6,492 nucleotides of DNA. Origin: an uncultured Sphingobium sp. GTDB lineage: Bacteria; Pseudomonadota; Alphaproteobacteria; Sphingomonadales; Sphingomonadaceae. The stretch covers positions 1-6,492 of the forward strand of contig CAMLFF010000186.1 of NCBI GenBank assembly GCA_946479185.1, written 5' to 3'. Made by a program: the position numbers and the translations under genes. Of this stretch, positions 1-5,771 are shown in pieces. The notes beneath the pieces are model-generated. The model saw only the letters and a program-made list of their open reading frames with translations. It did not search any database and was not told the origin of the DNA. Position 1 is the first letter of the stretch. Every line of letters starts with the position of its first letter.

Positions 1-1081
1 AGCCCGCCCGGATCAGCTTCTGGACGAGGAAAGTTTCCTCATTGGTGCAGCGTGACGAGGTGATGCCGCCCAGCGCGCGAGCGCCGTGGGATGCCTTGAT
101 GCGCGTCAGCTCGGACGCAGCATAAGTGATGGCCTCGTCCCAGCTCACAACCTGCCAGGGGTCTTCCACGGATTTGCGGATCATCGGCTGCGTGATGCGG
201 TCCTGATGGTTTGCATAGCCCCACGCAAAACGCCCCTTGACGCAGCTATGGCCGCGATTGGCTTTGCCATCCTTCCAGGGGACCATGCGCACGAGCTGCT
301 CGCCGCGCATTTCCGCGCGGAAGGTGCAGCCAACCCCGCAGTAAGCGCAGGTTGTGACGACAGCGCGCTCGGGCTTGCCGATCTCGATGACCGCCTTTTC
401 CTGCAAGGTCGCCGTGGGGCAGGCCTGCACGCAGGCGCCACACGAGACGCACTCGGAGGAGAGGAAATCGTCGCTCGCGAGGCCAGCCGACACCTTGGAG
501 CCAAAGCCGCGACCCTCGATGGTCAGCGCGAAGGTGCCCTGCACTTCATCGCAAGCGCGCACGCAGCGCGAGCAGGCAATGCACTTGCTGGGGTCGAAAT
601 CGAAATAGGGGTTGGACGTATCTGTCGCGAGGCCAAGATGGTTCTCGCCGGTATAGCCATAGCGCACATCGCGCAGGCCAACAGCAGCCGCATTATCCTG
701 CAGCTCGCAATCATTATTGTCCGAGCAGGTCAGGCAATCGAGCGGGTGATCGGAGATGTAAAGCTCCATCACGCCCTTGCGCAGCTTCTGCAGGCGCGGC
801 GTCTGGGTGTGGACAGTCATGCCATCCATCACCGGCGTGGTGCAGCTTGCGGGCGTGCCGCGCATACCATCCACTTCCACCAGACACAGGCGGCAGGAGC
901 CGAAGCACTTCATATTGTCCGTCGCGCAAAGCTTGGGAATGGAGCCGCCAGACTCGGAGCAGGCGCGCATGACGCTGGTGCCTTCCGGCACAGTCACGGC
1001 GCGACCGTCGATGGTCAGCGTGACCAGCTTCTCGGAAGCGGAGGCGGGCGTGCCGAAATCGGCTTGAGGTTCATAGCCCAT
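1..1081 (-). CDS. fdsA: NAD-dependent formate dehydrogenase, catalytic alpha subunit (N-terminal 360 residues, partial)
   Basis: Molybdenum subunit of the cytoplasmic formate dehydrogenase, which oxidises formate to CO2 and passes electrons to FdsB/FdsG for NAD+ reduction. Translating the minus strand from the ATG at 1081 gives 360 open codons running off the left edge. Visible ligand sets, in order, are: a NuoG-like [2Fe-2S] set (C52, C63, C66, C80); a His-ligated [4Fe-4S] set (H112, C116, C119, C125); two ferredoxin-type [4Fe-4S] sets (C167/170/173/177 and C211/214/217/221); and the Mo-proximal [4Fe-4S] set (C245, C248, C252, C280), followed by the conserved Lys282 in CVKGRF. The sequence ends at SRCTNEETFLVQKLIRAG, before the Mo-ligating Cys or Sec expected from the family, so that residue cannot be read. 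The start overlaps the mobA stop by 11 nt, and a GAGAG-like site lies about 9 nt upstream. It could be named fdhF or fdhA in other schemes, but the NAD-linked type is clear from FdsB and FdsG. Confidence 0.96.
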   Translation of the reverse strand, partial: MGYEPQADFGTPASASEKLVTLTIDGRAVTVPEGTSVMRACSESGGSIPKLCATDNMKCFGSCRLCLVEVDGMRGTPASCTTPVMDGMTVHTQTPRLQKLRKGVMELYISDHPLDCLTCSDNNDCELQDNAAAVGLRDVRYGYTGENHLGLATDTSNPYFDFDPSKCIACSRCVRACDEVQGTFALTIEGRGFGSKVSAGLASDDFLSSECVSCGACVQACPTATLQEKAVIEIGKPERAVVTTCAYCGVGCTFRAEMRGEQLVRMVPWKDGKANRGHSCVKGRFAWGYANHQDRITQPMIRKSVEDPWQVVSWDEAITYAASELTRIKASHGARALGGITSSRCTNEETFLVQKLIRAG

Positions 1082-1637
1082 GACGTTCTACTCTCTCCAG
1101 GTCAGCAGCAGTATTGATATTAGCAGGTTCGATCGGCAATTTCACAGGCTGCGCAGAGATGCGCCGCGCAAAGGCTTTTACCGAGTGAATGTCTTCGCTT
1201 TCCAAAATCGCCAGCGCGTCGGCTGCCGCCGAAACGGGCCACAGACCGATGACCGGCAAGCTCTCAGCATAAGCTGGGAAGGGAAAGAGAAGGTTCAAGA
1301 GATTATCAGGCAGGTTGATCGCATCGCAGGGCGCGGTGAGCACAGCGGCGTAGCCCCGCGCCTGCGCTTCGATCAGTGCCGCCGCAATGCCGCCGAGCGG
1401 ACCCATGCCGGGTGCTGGCTGATCAGAGATGCTGAGGAGGTCATCATGCTGGCGCCCGCAGATCACAACCTCGGCGGTCTGATCGGCAAGGCTGGCAATG
1501 GCATGATCGATCAGCTGACGGCCCTGATATGCCGCAATAGCCTTGTCACTGCCAAAGCGCGTCGACTTGCCGCCAGCAATCACCGCGCCCATTACGGACG
1601 CGCGATTGATGCCAGACAGGCCGACGTTTCCACTCAT
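1071..1637 (-). CDS. mobA: Molybdenum cofactor guanylyltransferase MobA
   Basis: Cytoplasmic enzyme that transfers GMP from GTP to Mo-molybdopterin, giving the MGD needed for the bis-MGD centre of FdsA. The 188-residue product has the family's usual length. The nucleotide-binding signature AVIAGGKSTRFGSDKA lies at residues 18-33, matching the (L)AGGxSxRMGxDK pattern. A GMGPLGGI segment follows at about 77-84, an APCD motif with the metal-binding Asp at about 102-105, and NINT near the C-terminus (173-176). The usual CDxP is CDAI here, a small departure. The ATG overlaps the fdsB stop as ATGA, with a strong GGAGG site 7 nt upstream (1645-1649), which fixes the start. The end overlaps the fdsA start by 11 nt. 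Its place between two structural subunits suggests cofactor maturation matched to enzyme synthesis. An IspD- or GlmU-like nucleotidyltransferase is the alternative, but length and context favour MobA. Confidence 0.93.
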   Translation of the reverse strand: MSGNVGLSGINRASVMGAVIAGGKSTRFGSDKAIAAYQGRQLIDHAIASLADQTAEVVICGRQHDDLLSISDQPAPGMGPLGGIAAALIEAQARGYAAVLTAPCDAINLPDNLLNLLFPFPAYAESLPVIGLWPVSAAADALAILESEDIHSVKAFARRISAQPVKLPIEPANINTAADLERVERHGL

Positions 1638-3178
1638 TCAGCAGCCTCCGCCGTCTGCTTCTCAACGCCGAAATCTTCGGGCCAATTGCGCAGGGCACTC
1701 AGCACCGGATAAGGCGTGAAGCCACCCAGCGCGCAAAGCGAACCGAACTTCATCGTCTCGCAAAGATCTTCCAGAAGGACGATCTCGTCATCGAGGCTGC
1801 GCTGCTTGCTCGGGGCATTGTGCATTTGCGGCAGTGACTCAACCATATCGCGGTTGCGCGGTGCGCGGGCGATGATGCGGTCGATCAGCTCGGTGCCGCG
1901 TGTCGAACCAATGCGGCAGGGTGTGCATTTGCCGCAGCTTTCGACTGCACAAAATTCCATCGCGAAGCGCGCCATGCCAGCCAGATCGGCACTGTCGTCA
2001 AACACGGTAATGCCGCCATGACCGATCAGCGCATCGACGGCGGCATAGGCCTCATAGTCGAACGGAATATCGAACTGATCAGGATGCAGATAAGCGCCCA
2101 AAGGCCCACCAACCTGAACAGCTTTGACCGGACGACCGTTCGCCGTACCGCCGCCAATATCATACACCAGCTCGCGCAATGAAACGCCGAAAGCGGTCTC
2201 ATACAGACCACCATGCTTCACATTGCCCGCGATCTGGATCGGCATCGTGCCGCGCGAGCGCCCCATGCCGAAATCTGCATAGGTCTTGGCGCCATCGGCC
2301 AATATGTGCGTCACAGCGCACAGTGACAGAAGGTTGTTCACGACCGTGGGCTTGCCGAACAGCCCCTCAAGCGCCGGAAGCGGCGGCTTGGCGCGCACTT
2401 CACCGCGCTTGCCCTCAAGGCTGTTGAGCAGCGAGGTTTCCTCACCGCACACATAAGCGCCAGCGCCCTCGCGTACTTCCACATGGAAAGGCGCAACGAT
2501 ATGCGCGCTCTTGTGGATGGCCTTCTCCAGCTTGGCGATGGAGTGCGGATACTCCGAGCGGACGTAGATATAGCCCTTGGTTGCGCCGACCGCGAGGCCA
2601 GCAATCGCCATGCCTTCGATCAGCTGATAGGGGTCGCCCTCCATGATCATGCGATCAGCAAAGGTCGCGCTATCGCCTTCGTCCGCATTGCAGACGATAT
2701 ACTTCTGATCGGCCTTGGCGCCCGCAACCGTGCGCCACTTGATGCCAGTGGGGAAGCCAGCGCCGCCGCGACCGCGCAGGCCCGATGCGATCACTTCCTC
2801 GACCGTCGCTTCCGGCCCGAGTTCACGAGCGCGGGCAAGGCCTTTCCAGCCTTCCGTCGCTTCATAATCATCCAGGCTGAGCGGACGCGTCTTGCCAGCG
2901 CGCGCGAAAGTCAGGCGCTGCTGCTTGGCAATGAAGGGCAGGGCCGCAACCTCGCCAAGGCGAAGCGCGTCCGCATCATTGCTGAGCACGCGCTCAACGT
3001 CACCAACGGCGACAGGGCCAAAGCCGATGCCATCAATCTCTACCAGCGGCTCAAGCCATTGCATGCCCCAGCTGGAGACGCGCTCAACCACATGGCCTGC
3101 CTGCTCGAAAGCAGCCGCAACCTCATCGGCGCCGCACGCAATGGCCAGCGCGTCGTCAGAAATGCGCACAGTCACCAT
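1634..3178 (-). CDS. fdsB: NAD-dependent formate dehydrogenase, beta subunit (FMN/NAD diaphorase, NuoF-like)
   Basis: Diaphorase subunit of the soluble formate dehydrogenase: it holds FMN and one [4Fe-4S] cluster and reduces NAD+. The 514-residue product matches FdsB proteins, which are longer than NuoF. The first ~100 residues are an extension that in this family resembles the NuoE thioredoxin-like domain without cluster ligands. FMN/NADH-binding motifs of the NuoF fold follow: GLRGRGGAGFPTG (133-145), NADEGD (164-169) and a Gly-rich GAGAYVCGEETSLL (238-251). An SLBB-like region with QVGGPLGAYL lies at about 355-364. The C-terminal cluster motif ESCGKCTPC gives C415, C418 and C421, and C482 in SLCALGG is the likely fourth ligand. 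The ATG lies 1 nt after the fdsG stop, with GGGAG about 10 nt upstream inside fdsG. The stop overlaps mobA by 4 nt. No key residue appears to be missing. Confidence 0.97.
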   Translation of the reverse strand: MVTVRISDDALAIACGADEVAAAFEQAGHVVERVSSWGMQWLEPLVEIDGIGFGPVAVGDVERVLSNDADALRLGEVAALPFIAKQQRLTFARAGKTRPLSLDDYEATEGWKGLARARELGPEATVEEVIASGLRGRGGAGFPTGIKWRTVAGAKADQKYIVCNADEGDSATFADRMIMEGDPYQLIEGMAIAGLAVGATKGYIYVRSEYPHSIAKLEKAIHKSAHIVAPFHVEVREGAGAYVCGEETSLLNSLEGKRGEVRAKPPLPALEGLFGKPTVVNNLLSLCAVTHILADGAKTYADFGMGRSRGTMPIQIAGNVKHGGLYETAFGVSLRELVYDIGGGTANGRPVKAVQVGGPLGAYLHPDQFDIPFDYEAYAAVDALIGHGGITVFDDSADLAGMARFAMEFCAVESCGKCTPCRIGSTRGTELIDRIIARAPRNRDMVESLPQMHNAPSKQRSLDDEIVLLEDLCETMKFGSLCALGGFTPYPVLSALRNWPEDFGVEKQTAEAAE

Positions 3179-3179
3179 G

Positions 3180-3614
3180 TCACGCCATCTCCCGGATCAA
3201 TTTTTCAAGCTTGGGCGCATCGAGCCGCGCATGAACGGATTTGCCGATCATCGCATTGGGGCCGACGCCGCACAGGCCGAGGCAGTAGACTGTTTCGATC
3301 TTCACCCGGTCGCCCGCCGCAAGCATCACGCTATCCACCAGCGCCTCGACACCGCGCGATTTGCACGCTTCCGCACGGCACAATTTCAGCACCGGCTTGC
3401 CAACAGGCTCGGCCTTGAAATCATGATAGAAGCTGACGACGCCATGCACCTCTGCACGGCTCAGGTTCAGCGACGTCGCGATCTGGCGCTTGGCCAGTTC
3501 GTCGATGCAGCCGAACTCGGCCTGAATATCATGCAGGATAGGGAGGAGGGGGCCTTCACGACGGCTGTGAGTCGCAATGATCTCGTCCAGCCGATCGGCC
3601 TTCGCGTCTCTCAT
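3180..3614 (-). CDS. fdsG: NAD-dependent formate dehydrogenase, gamma subunit (NuoE-like [2Fe-2S])
   Basis: Small Fe-S subunit that pairs with FdsB in the diaphorase module of the formate dehydrogenase, equivalent to NuoE of complex I. From the chosen ATG it has 144 residues. A helical N-terminal part (to about residue 70, with LPILHDIQAEFG and VVSFYHDF typical of NuoE) precedes the thioredoxin-like domain. The [2Fe-2S] ligands are visible as C79-x4-C84 (CRAEAC) and C111-x3-C115 (CLGLC). Two starts are possible: ATG at 3614, 10 nt from the AGGAG site at 3625-3629, or GTG at 3620, only 4 nt from it, which would add two residues. I chose ATG for codon type and spacing. It is the first structural gene of the operon and is followed after 1 nt by fdsB. 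Confidence 0.95.
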   Translation of the reverse strand: MRDAKADRLDEIIATHSRREGPLLPILHDIQAEFGCIDELAKRQIATSLNLSRAEVHGVVSFYHDFKAEPVGKPVLKLCRAEACKSRGVEALVDSVMLAAGDRVKIETVYCLGLCGVGPNAMIGKSVHARLDAPKLEKLIREMA

Positions 3615-3624
3615 CCTCACAGAT

Positions 3625-3629
3625 CTCCT
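3625..3629 (-). promoter_or_regulatory. Ribosome binding site for fdsG
   Basis: On the minus strand the sequence reads AGGAG, a near-consensus Shine-Dalgarno core. It is 10 nt from ATG 3614 and 4 nt from GTG 3620, so it does not fully settle which start is used. Confidence 0.7.
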
Positions 3630-3653
3630 AAGTCGTATCAGTCGCTAAAAACT

Positions 3654-3697
3654 GTTTGTCTTACTGCCTATTTTTTGCGCTTCTGGCAAGGGCAAAC
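3654..3697 (-). promoter_or_regulatory. Imperfect hairpin in the fds leader
   Basis: Seen directly: GTTTG (3654-3658) can pair with CAAAC (3693-3697), CTT (3660-3662) with AAG (3688-3690), and GCC (3666-3668) with GGC (3685-3687). The pairs are separated by small internal bulges and closed by an A/T-rich loop. The structure ends about 25 nt upstream of the fdsG ribosome site, so if transcribed it would be in the 5' leader. No run of U follows closely enough to call a terminator. It does not match any riboswitch I recognise, including the Moco RNA motif. Function is unknown and chance is possible. Confidence 0.25.
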
Positions 3698-3787
3698 ATA
3701 AGCTGCCTTGATGCGAATAGCTCGCAATTCCGGGGGTTGTGAGAGCGTGCAGTCGCAGCTTGCGCAGATGTTGTTGGGCTTAGCCAA
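3668..3787 (-). CDS. Possible 39-residue Cys-rich small protein between the AraC regulator and fdsG
   Basis: Immediately after the regulator's TGA, the same frame stays open for 39 codons from a TTG at 3787 to a TAG at 3670-3668. The product would carry C8-x2-C11-x-C13 and C32-x-C34 and end in CPCQKRKK, an arrangement like a tiny zinc ribbon or metal knuckle. Against it, no clear Shine-Dalgarno sequence precedes the TTG, third-position GC is only moderately high, and a promoter or leader for fds must share this space. It could be a real leader or regulatory peptide, a decayed C-terminal extension of the regulator, or chance. I do not recognise a family. Confidence 0.2.
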   Translation of the reverse strand: MAKPNNICASCDCTLSQPPELRAIRIKAAYVCPCQKRKK

Positions 3788-4861
3788 TCACGCCGTCTGC
3801 TTCTGAAACATTGCAACATTTGCCGGCATCGCCGAGGGGATGTCGAACGCGTTCGTGCCCATAGCACGCCCGCTGCTATGCGCAGCACGCGCTGTCGCAC
3901 GGCATTGTGAAGGCGTCATTCCATAGGCATCGCGAAAGGCGCGTCCGGCTGCGGTGTGGTTCGCAAAGCCCCAGCGTCGTAGGATCGCGTCGATCTTGTC
4001 ATGCGCAACTGATGGATGGCACAGGTCGCGGAAGACGCCGCTCAACCGGCAGCCAAGGATGTATCGCCCAATGCCGCCATGTGGCGCAAACATGCGGTAG
4101 AGCGTCGGACGCGTCACGTGGAAGTCGCGGGCGAGCATGTCCGGCCCAAGGTCGGGATCGGAAATGCGGCGGTCGATGCGTCGGCAGATTGCCCGAAACT
4201 GGCTTTTGCGCAAAGCGGCGCGGCTCTCTGCGCGGCTCTGGCTGTTCGCACGGATCACGGCGGCGAGCAGGGCGGCGGTGGAGCGGCTCAGCTCCAGCCC
4301 TTGCGTCCGCGTGAGATCAGGCGCTTGCCGCCACAAATCTTCCAGATGCTCGCGCACGGCGATGCCCGCTTCGCTGTCTCGGCTTAGGATCAGCCCATGC
4401 ACATCGTCCACATCGGCGAGTAGCGGTGCGAGCAGGCCCCGCTCGACGATGACCGACAGATTGTCGATCCGCTCGGCGCGCAGCGTCGCGGGGCGGGCGA
4501 GATCGAGCATGCAGATGTCGCCTGCTTCAACCACCTGCTCAACACCGTTCACGGTGAGCGTGAAGTCTTGCCCGCGATAATATTGAATATGGAAATGATC
4601 GACGCCGCTGCGGCCAATTGTCTGGCCGTCGCGCACCATGATCGAGGGTGCCGTCGTTGCCCAGCATTTGCCCAGCTTGATCGGGCCATAGTCGTAGAGC
4701 GCAAACTCCATCGTATAGTCCGCGCGCTGGTCGATCAATGGGGTATCCAGATCGAACATGGATGCGAGCAGCTCGCGACATGCGGCGAAGCTATCCGCAT
4801 AGTCGGTGCCAATTTGGGCAGAGAGAGTCGGCAGTCGATCCTTCATCTTGCGGTTTGGCAT
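3788..4861 (-). CDS. AraC/XylS-family transcriptional regulator
   Basis: Predicted cytoplasmic DNA-binding regulator of 357 residues. The N-terminal ~200 residues resemble the AraC-binding-like sensor domain (AraC_binding_2 type), with a cupin-like part around FTLTVNGVEQVVEAGDICML (100-119). The DNA-binding domain is C-terminal. The first helix-turn-helix is at about 241-262 (MLARDFHVTRPTLYRMF) and the second at about 289-320, with the family signature WGFANHTAAGRAFR followed by YGMTPSQCR. A tail of about 35 residues rich in Ala, Ser and Met extends past the usual end. The ATG at 4861 has AAGGA 9 nt upstream (4871-4875). Met6 (4846) is an alternative start. It lies 167-173 nt upstream of fdsG on the same strand, which makes the fds operon a natural target, but no operator is proven. 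Its inducer is unknown. The divergent secreted-protein gene is another possible target. Confidence 0.9.
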   Translation of the reverse strand: MPNRKMKDRLPTLSAQIGTDYADSFAACRELLASMFDLDTPLIDQRADYTMEFALYDYGPIKLGKCWATTAPSIMVRDGQTIGRSGVDHFHIQYYRGQDFTLTVNGVEQVVEAGDICMLDLARPATLRAERIDNLSVIVERGLLAPLLADVDDVHGLILSRDSEAGIAVREHLEDLWRQAPDLTRTQGLELSRSTAALLAAVIRANSQSRAESRAALRKSQFRAICRRIDRRISDPDLGPDMLARDFHVTRPTLYRMFAPHGGIGRYILGCRLSGVFRDLCHPSVAHDKIDAILRRWGFANHTAAGRAFRDAYGMTPSQCRATARAAHSSGRAMGTNAFDIPSAMPANVAMFQKQTA

Positions 4862-5135
4862 GTTTTGGCGTCCTTCGATTTCGCTCTGAGATATGTACCA
4901 TTATGGGTCTCATGACACATCATTTTCGACCACGCGTCTCAAAGTTCTATGCGCGGGCTGTGTCCATCTTGCCTTCCAACTCGCCGCCGTTCATCGGCGA
5001 GAAATCAACGGTTCTGGGGGCAGCACGACCCGCTGCATGTTGGGGGAACAATATGACAGATGAGGGCCTGCATCGCGCTTTGGGCAGCAATACCAGCGCA
5101 ATCCTGTAACCATTGGCAATTTCAAAGGAGTGACT
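4862..5135. promoter_or_regulatory. Divergent intergenic region between the AraC regulator and the PEPxWA-CTERM gene
   Basis: This 274-nt stretch should hold the promoters for both divergent genes. On the plus strand TTGGGC (near 5081) and TGTAAC (5105-5110) form a weak sigma-70-like pair with a long spacer ahead of the secreted-protein gene. On the minus strand A/T-rich CATAAT and TACATA sequences (about 4893-4906) could serve as -10 elements for the regulator, without a convincing -35. Other visible structure is the 7-bp hairpin at 4980-5001, a 5-bp inverted repeat GCAGC/GCTGC at 5020-5036, and GTCTCA repeated at 4907-4912 and 4936-4941. An 18-codon frame (5053-5109) is also present. No individual promoter can be assigned firmly. 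Confidence 0.4.
4980..5001. repeat. Perfect inverted repeat (7-bp stem, 8-nt loop)
   Basis: CTCGCCG (4980-4986) and CGGCGAG (4995-5001) are exact reverse complements separated by CCGTTCAT. No T-run follows on either strand, so it is unlikely to be an intrinsic terminator. It sits mid-way in the divergent region and could be an operator, an mRNA leader structure, or chance in GC-rich DNA. Confidence 0.35.
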
Positions 5136-5651
5136 ATGAAAAAATTTCTCAGCGCAGCCGCGTTGGTTGCGACAATGCTTTGCGGATCAGTAAGCGCCAG
5201 CGCAGCGCCGGTTGTCTGGACATTGTCTGGAATCGCATTTGATCGGGATGGTTTTCAGACAAATTATCTGCACGGCAGTTTTACTTATGACGCTGCCACG
5301 AATATATTCTCAAATGTGAACCTCGGTTTCGGTCTAAAAGATTCCTGTTGCAGGGTCGCCGGGATCGTGGATGCCACCAGCACCGCTAGCTCGCTCGACA
5401 TTTTTACCGTGAACTATTTTGGCAGTACTGGGCATCTGGATCTGGCCAGCCCGCTCACGGACGCTGGCGGGTCAATCAGCCTGACCTCGGGGTCTTTCCA
5501 GGGGAATCTGCGCGCGGGTCAGTTCATCACTGCACCCATCACCGCAGCCGTTCCAGAGCCAGCAACATGGGCGCTGATGATTGGCGGTTTTGCGCTGGCT
5601 GGCGCTGCCATGCGTCGCCAGCGTAACGGGACGCGGGTGGCTATCGTCTAA
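5136..5651 (+). CDS. PEPxWA-CTERM sorting domain-containing secreted protein
   Basis: Secreted or surface protein of 171 residues with unknown role. Residues 1-24 form a signal peptide: MKK, a hydrophobic stretch (FLSAAALVATMLCG) and likely cleavage at SASA|AP. The middle (about 25-135) is Gly-, Ser- and Thr-rich, probably beta-structured, and has an adjacent Cys pair (C71-C72). The C-terminus is a textbook PEP-CTERM signal of the PEPxWA subtype: VPEPATWA (139-146), a short hydrophobic helix (LMIGGFALAGAAM) and a basic RRQR (160-163). In this family exosortase removes the tail and the protein goes to the cell surface or matrix; no exosortase gene is in the window. I chose ATG 5136 because AAAGGAG (5124-5130) sits 5 nt upstream; the GTG at 5130 overlaps that site and would add only two residues. 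It is followed by a strong terminator. The body matches no enzyme I recognise. Confidence 0.9.
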   Translation: MKKFLSAAALVATMLCGSVSASAAPVVWTLSGIAFDRDGFQTNYLHGSFTYDAATNIFSNVNLGFGLKDSCCRVAGIVDATSTASSLDIFTVNYFGSTGHLDLASPLTDAGGSISLTSGSFQGNLRAGQFITAPITAAVPEPATWALMIGGFALAGAAMRRQRNGTRVAIV

Positions 5652-5664
5652 GCTAATATCGCAC

Positions 5665-5708
5665 AGGCAGGAAGCCGCTGGCCAAATGGCTGGCGGCTTT
5701 TGCTGCCT
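5665..5708 (+). terminator. Rho-independent terminator after the PEPxWA-CTERM gene
   Basis: A nested palindrome starts 14 nt after the stop codon. AAGCCGC (5672-5678) pairs with GCGGCTT (5693-5699), GCC pairs with GGC inside it around an AAAT loop, and TTTT spans the end of the inner stem (5698-5701). An outer pair, AGGCAG (5665-5670) with CTGCCT (5703-5708), extends the stem. The T-run is on the plus strand, so it serves mainly the upstream gene, but the symmetry may also slow transcription from the convergent gene at the right edge. Confidence 0.8.
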
Positions 5709-5771
5709 CCATTTGCGGAAGCGCTCATCCTAGTCGTCGGCGTGGACTTGCAGCAAATTCTTGTTTTGCCC

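Noticed and set aside
86..1117. Long plus-strand open frame opposite fdsA
   Set aside because: The minus strand over the same span encodes a complete series of Fe-S motifs of FdsA. The plus-strand product has no recognisable domain and is the mirror effect of GC-rich codon use.
2483..3418. Long plus-strand open frame opposite fdsB and fdsG
   Set aside because: It crosses the junction of two well-identified minus-strand genes and shows no motif, so it is an antisense artefact.
3643..3697. Intrinsic terminator for the AraC gene before fdsG
   Set aside because: A TTTTT run is present on the minus strand, but the stem upstream is weak and interrupted and does not abut the T-run, so a terminator cannot be supported.
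4907..4941. GTCTCA direct repeats as AraC operator half-sites
   Set aside because: Two 6-bp copies 29 bp apart can occur by chance, and no consensus for this regulator is known.
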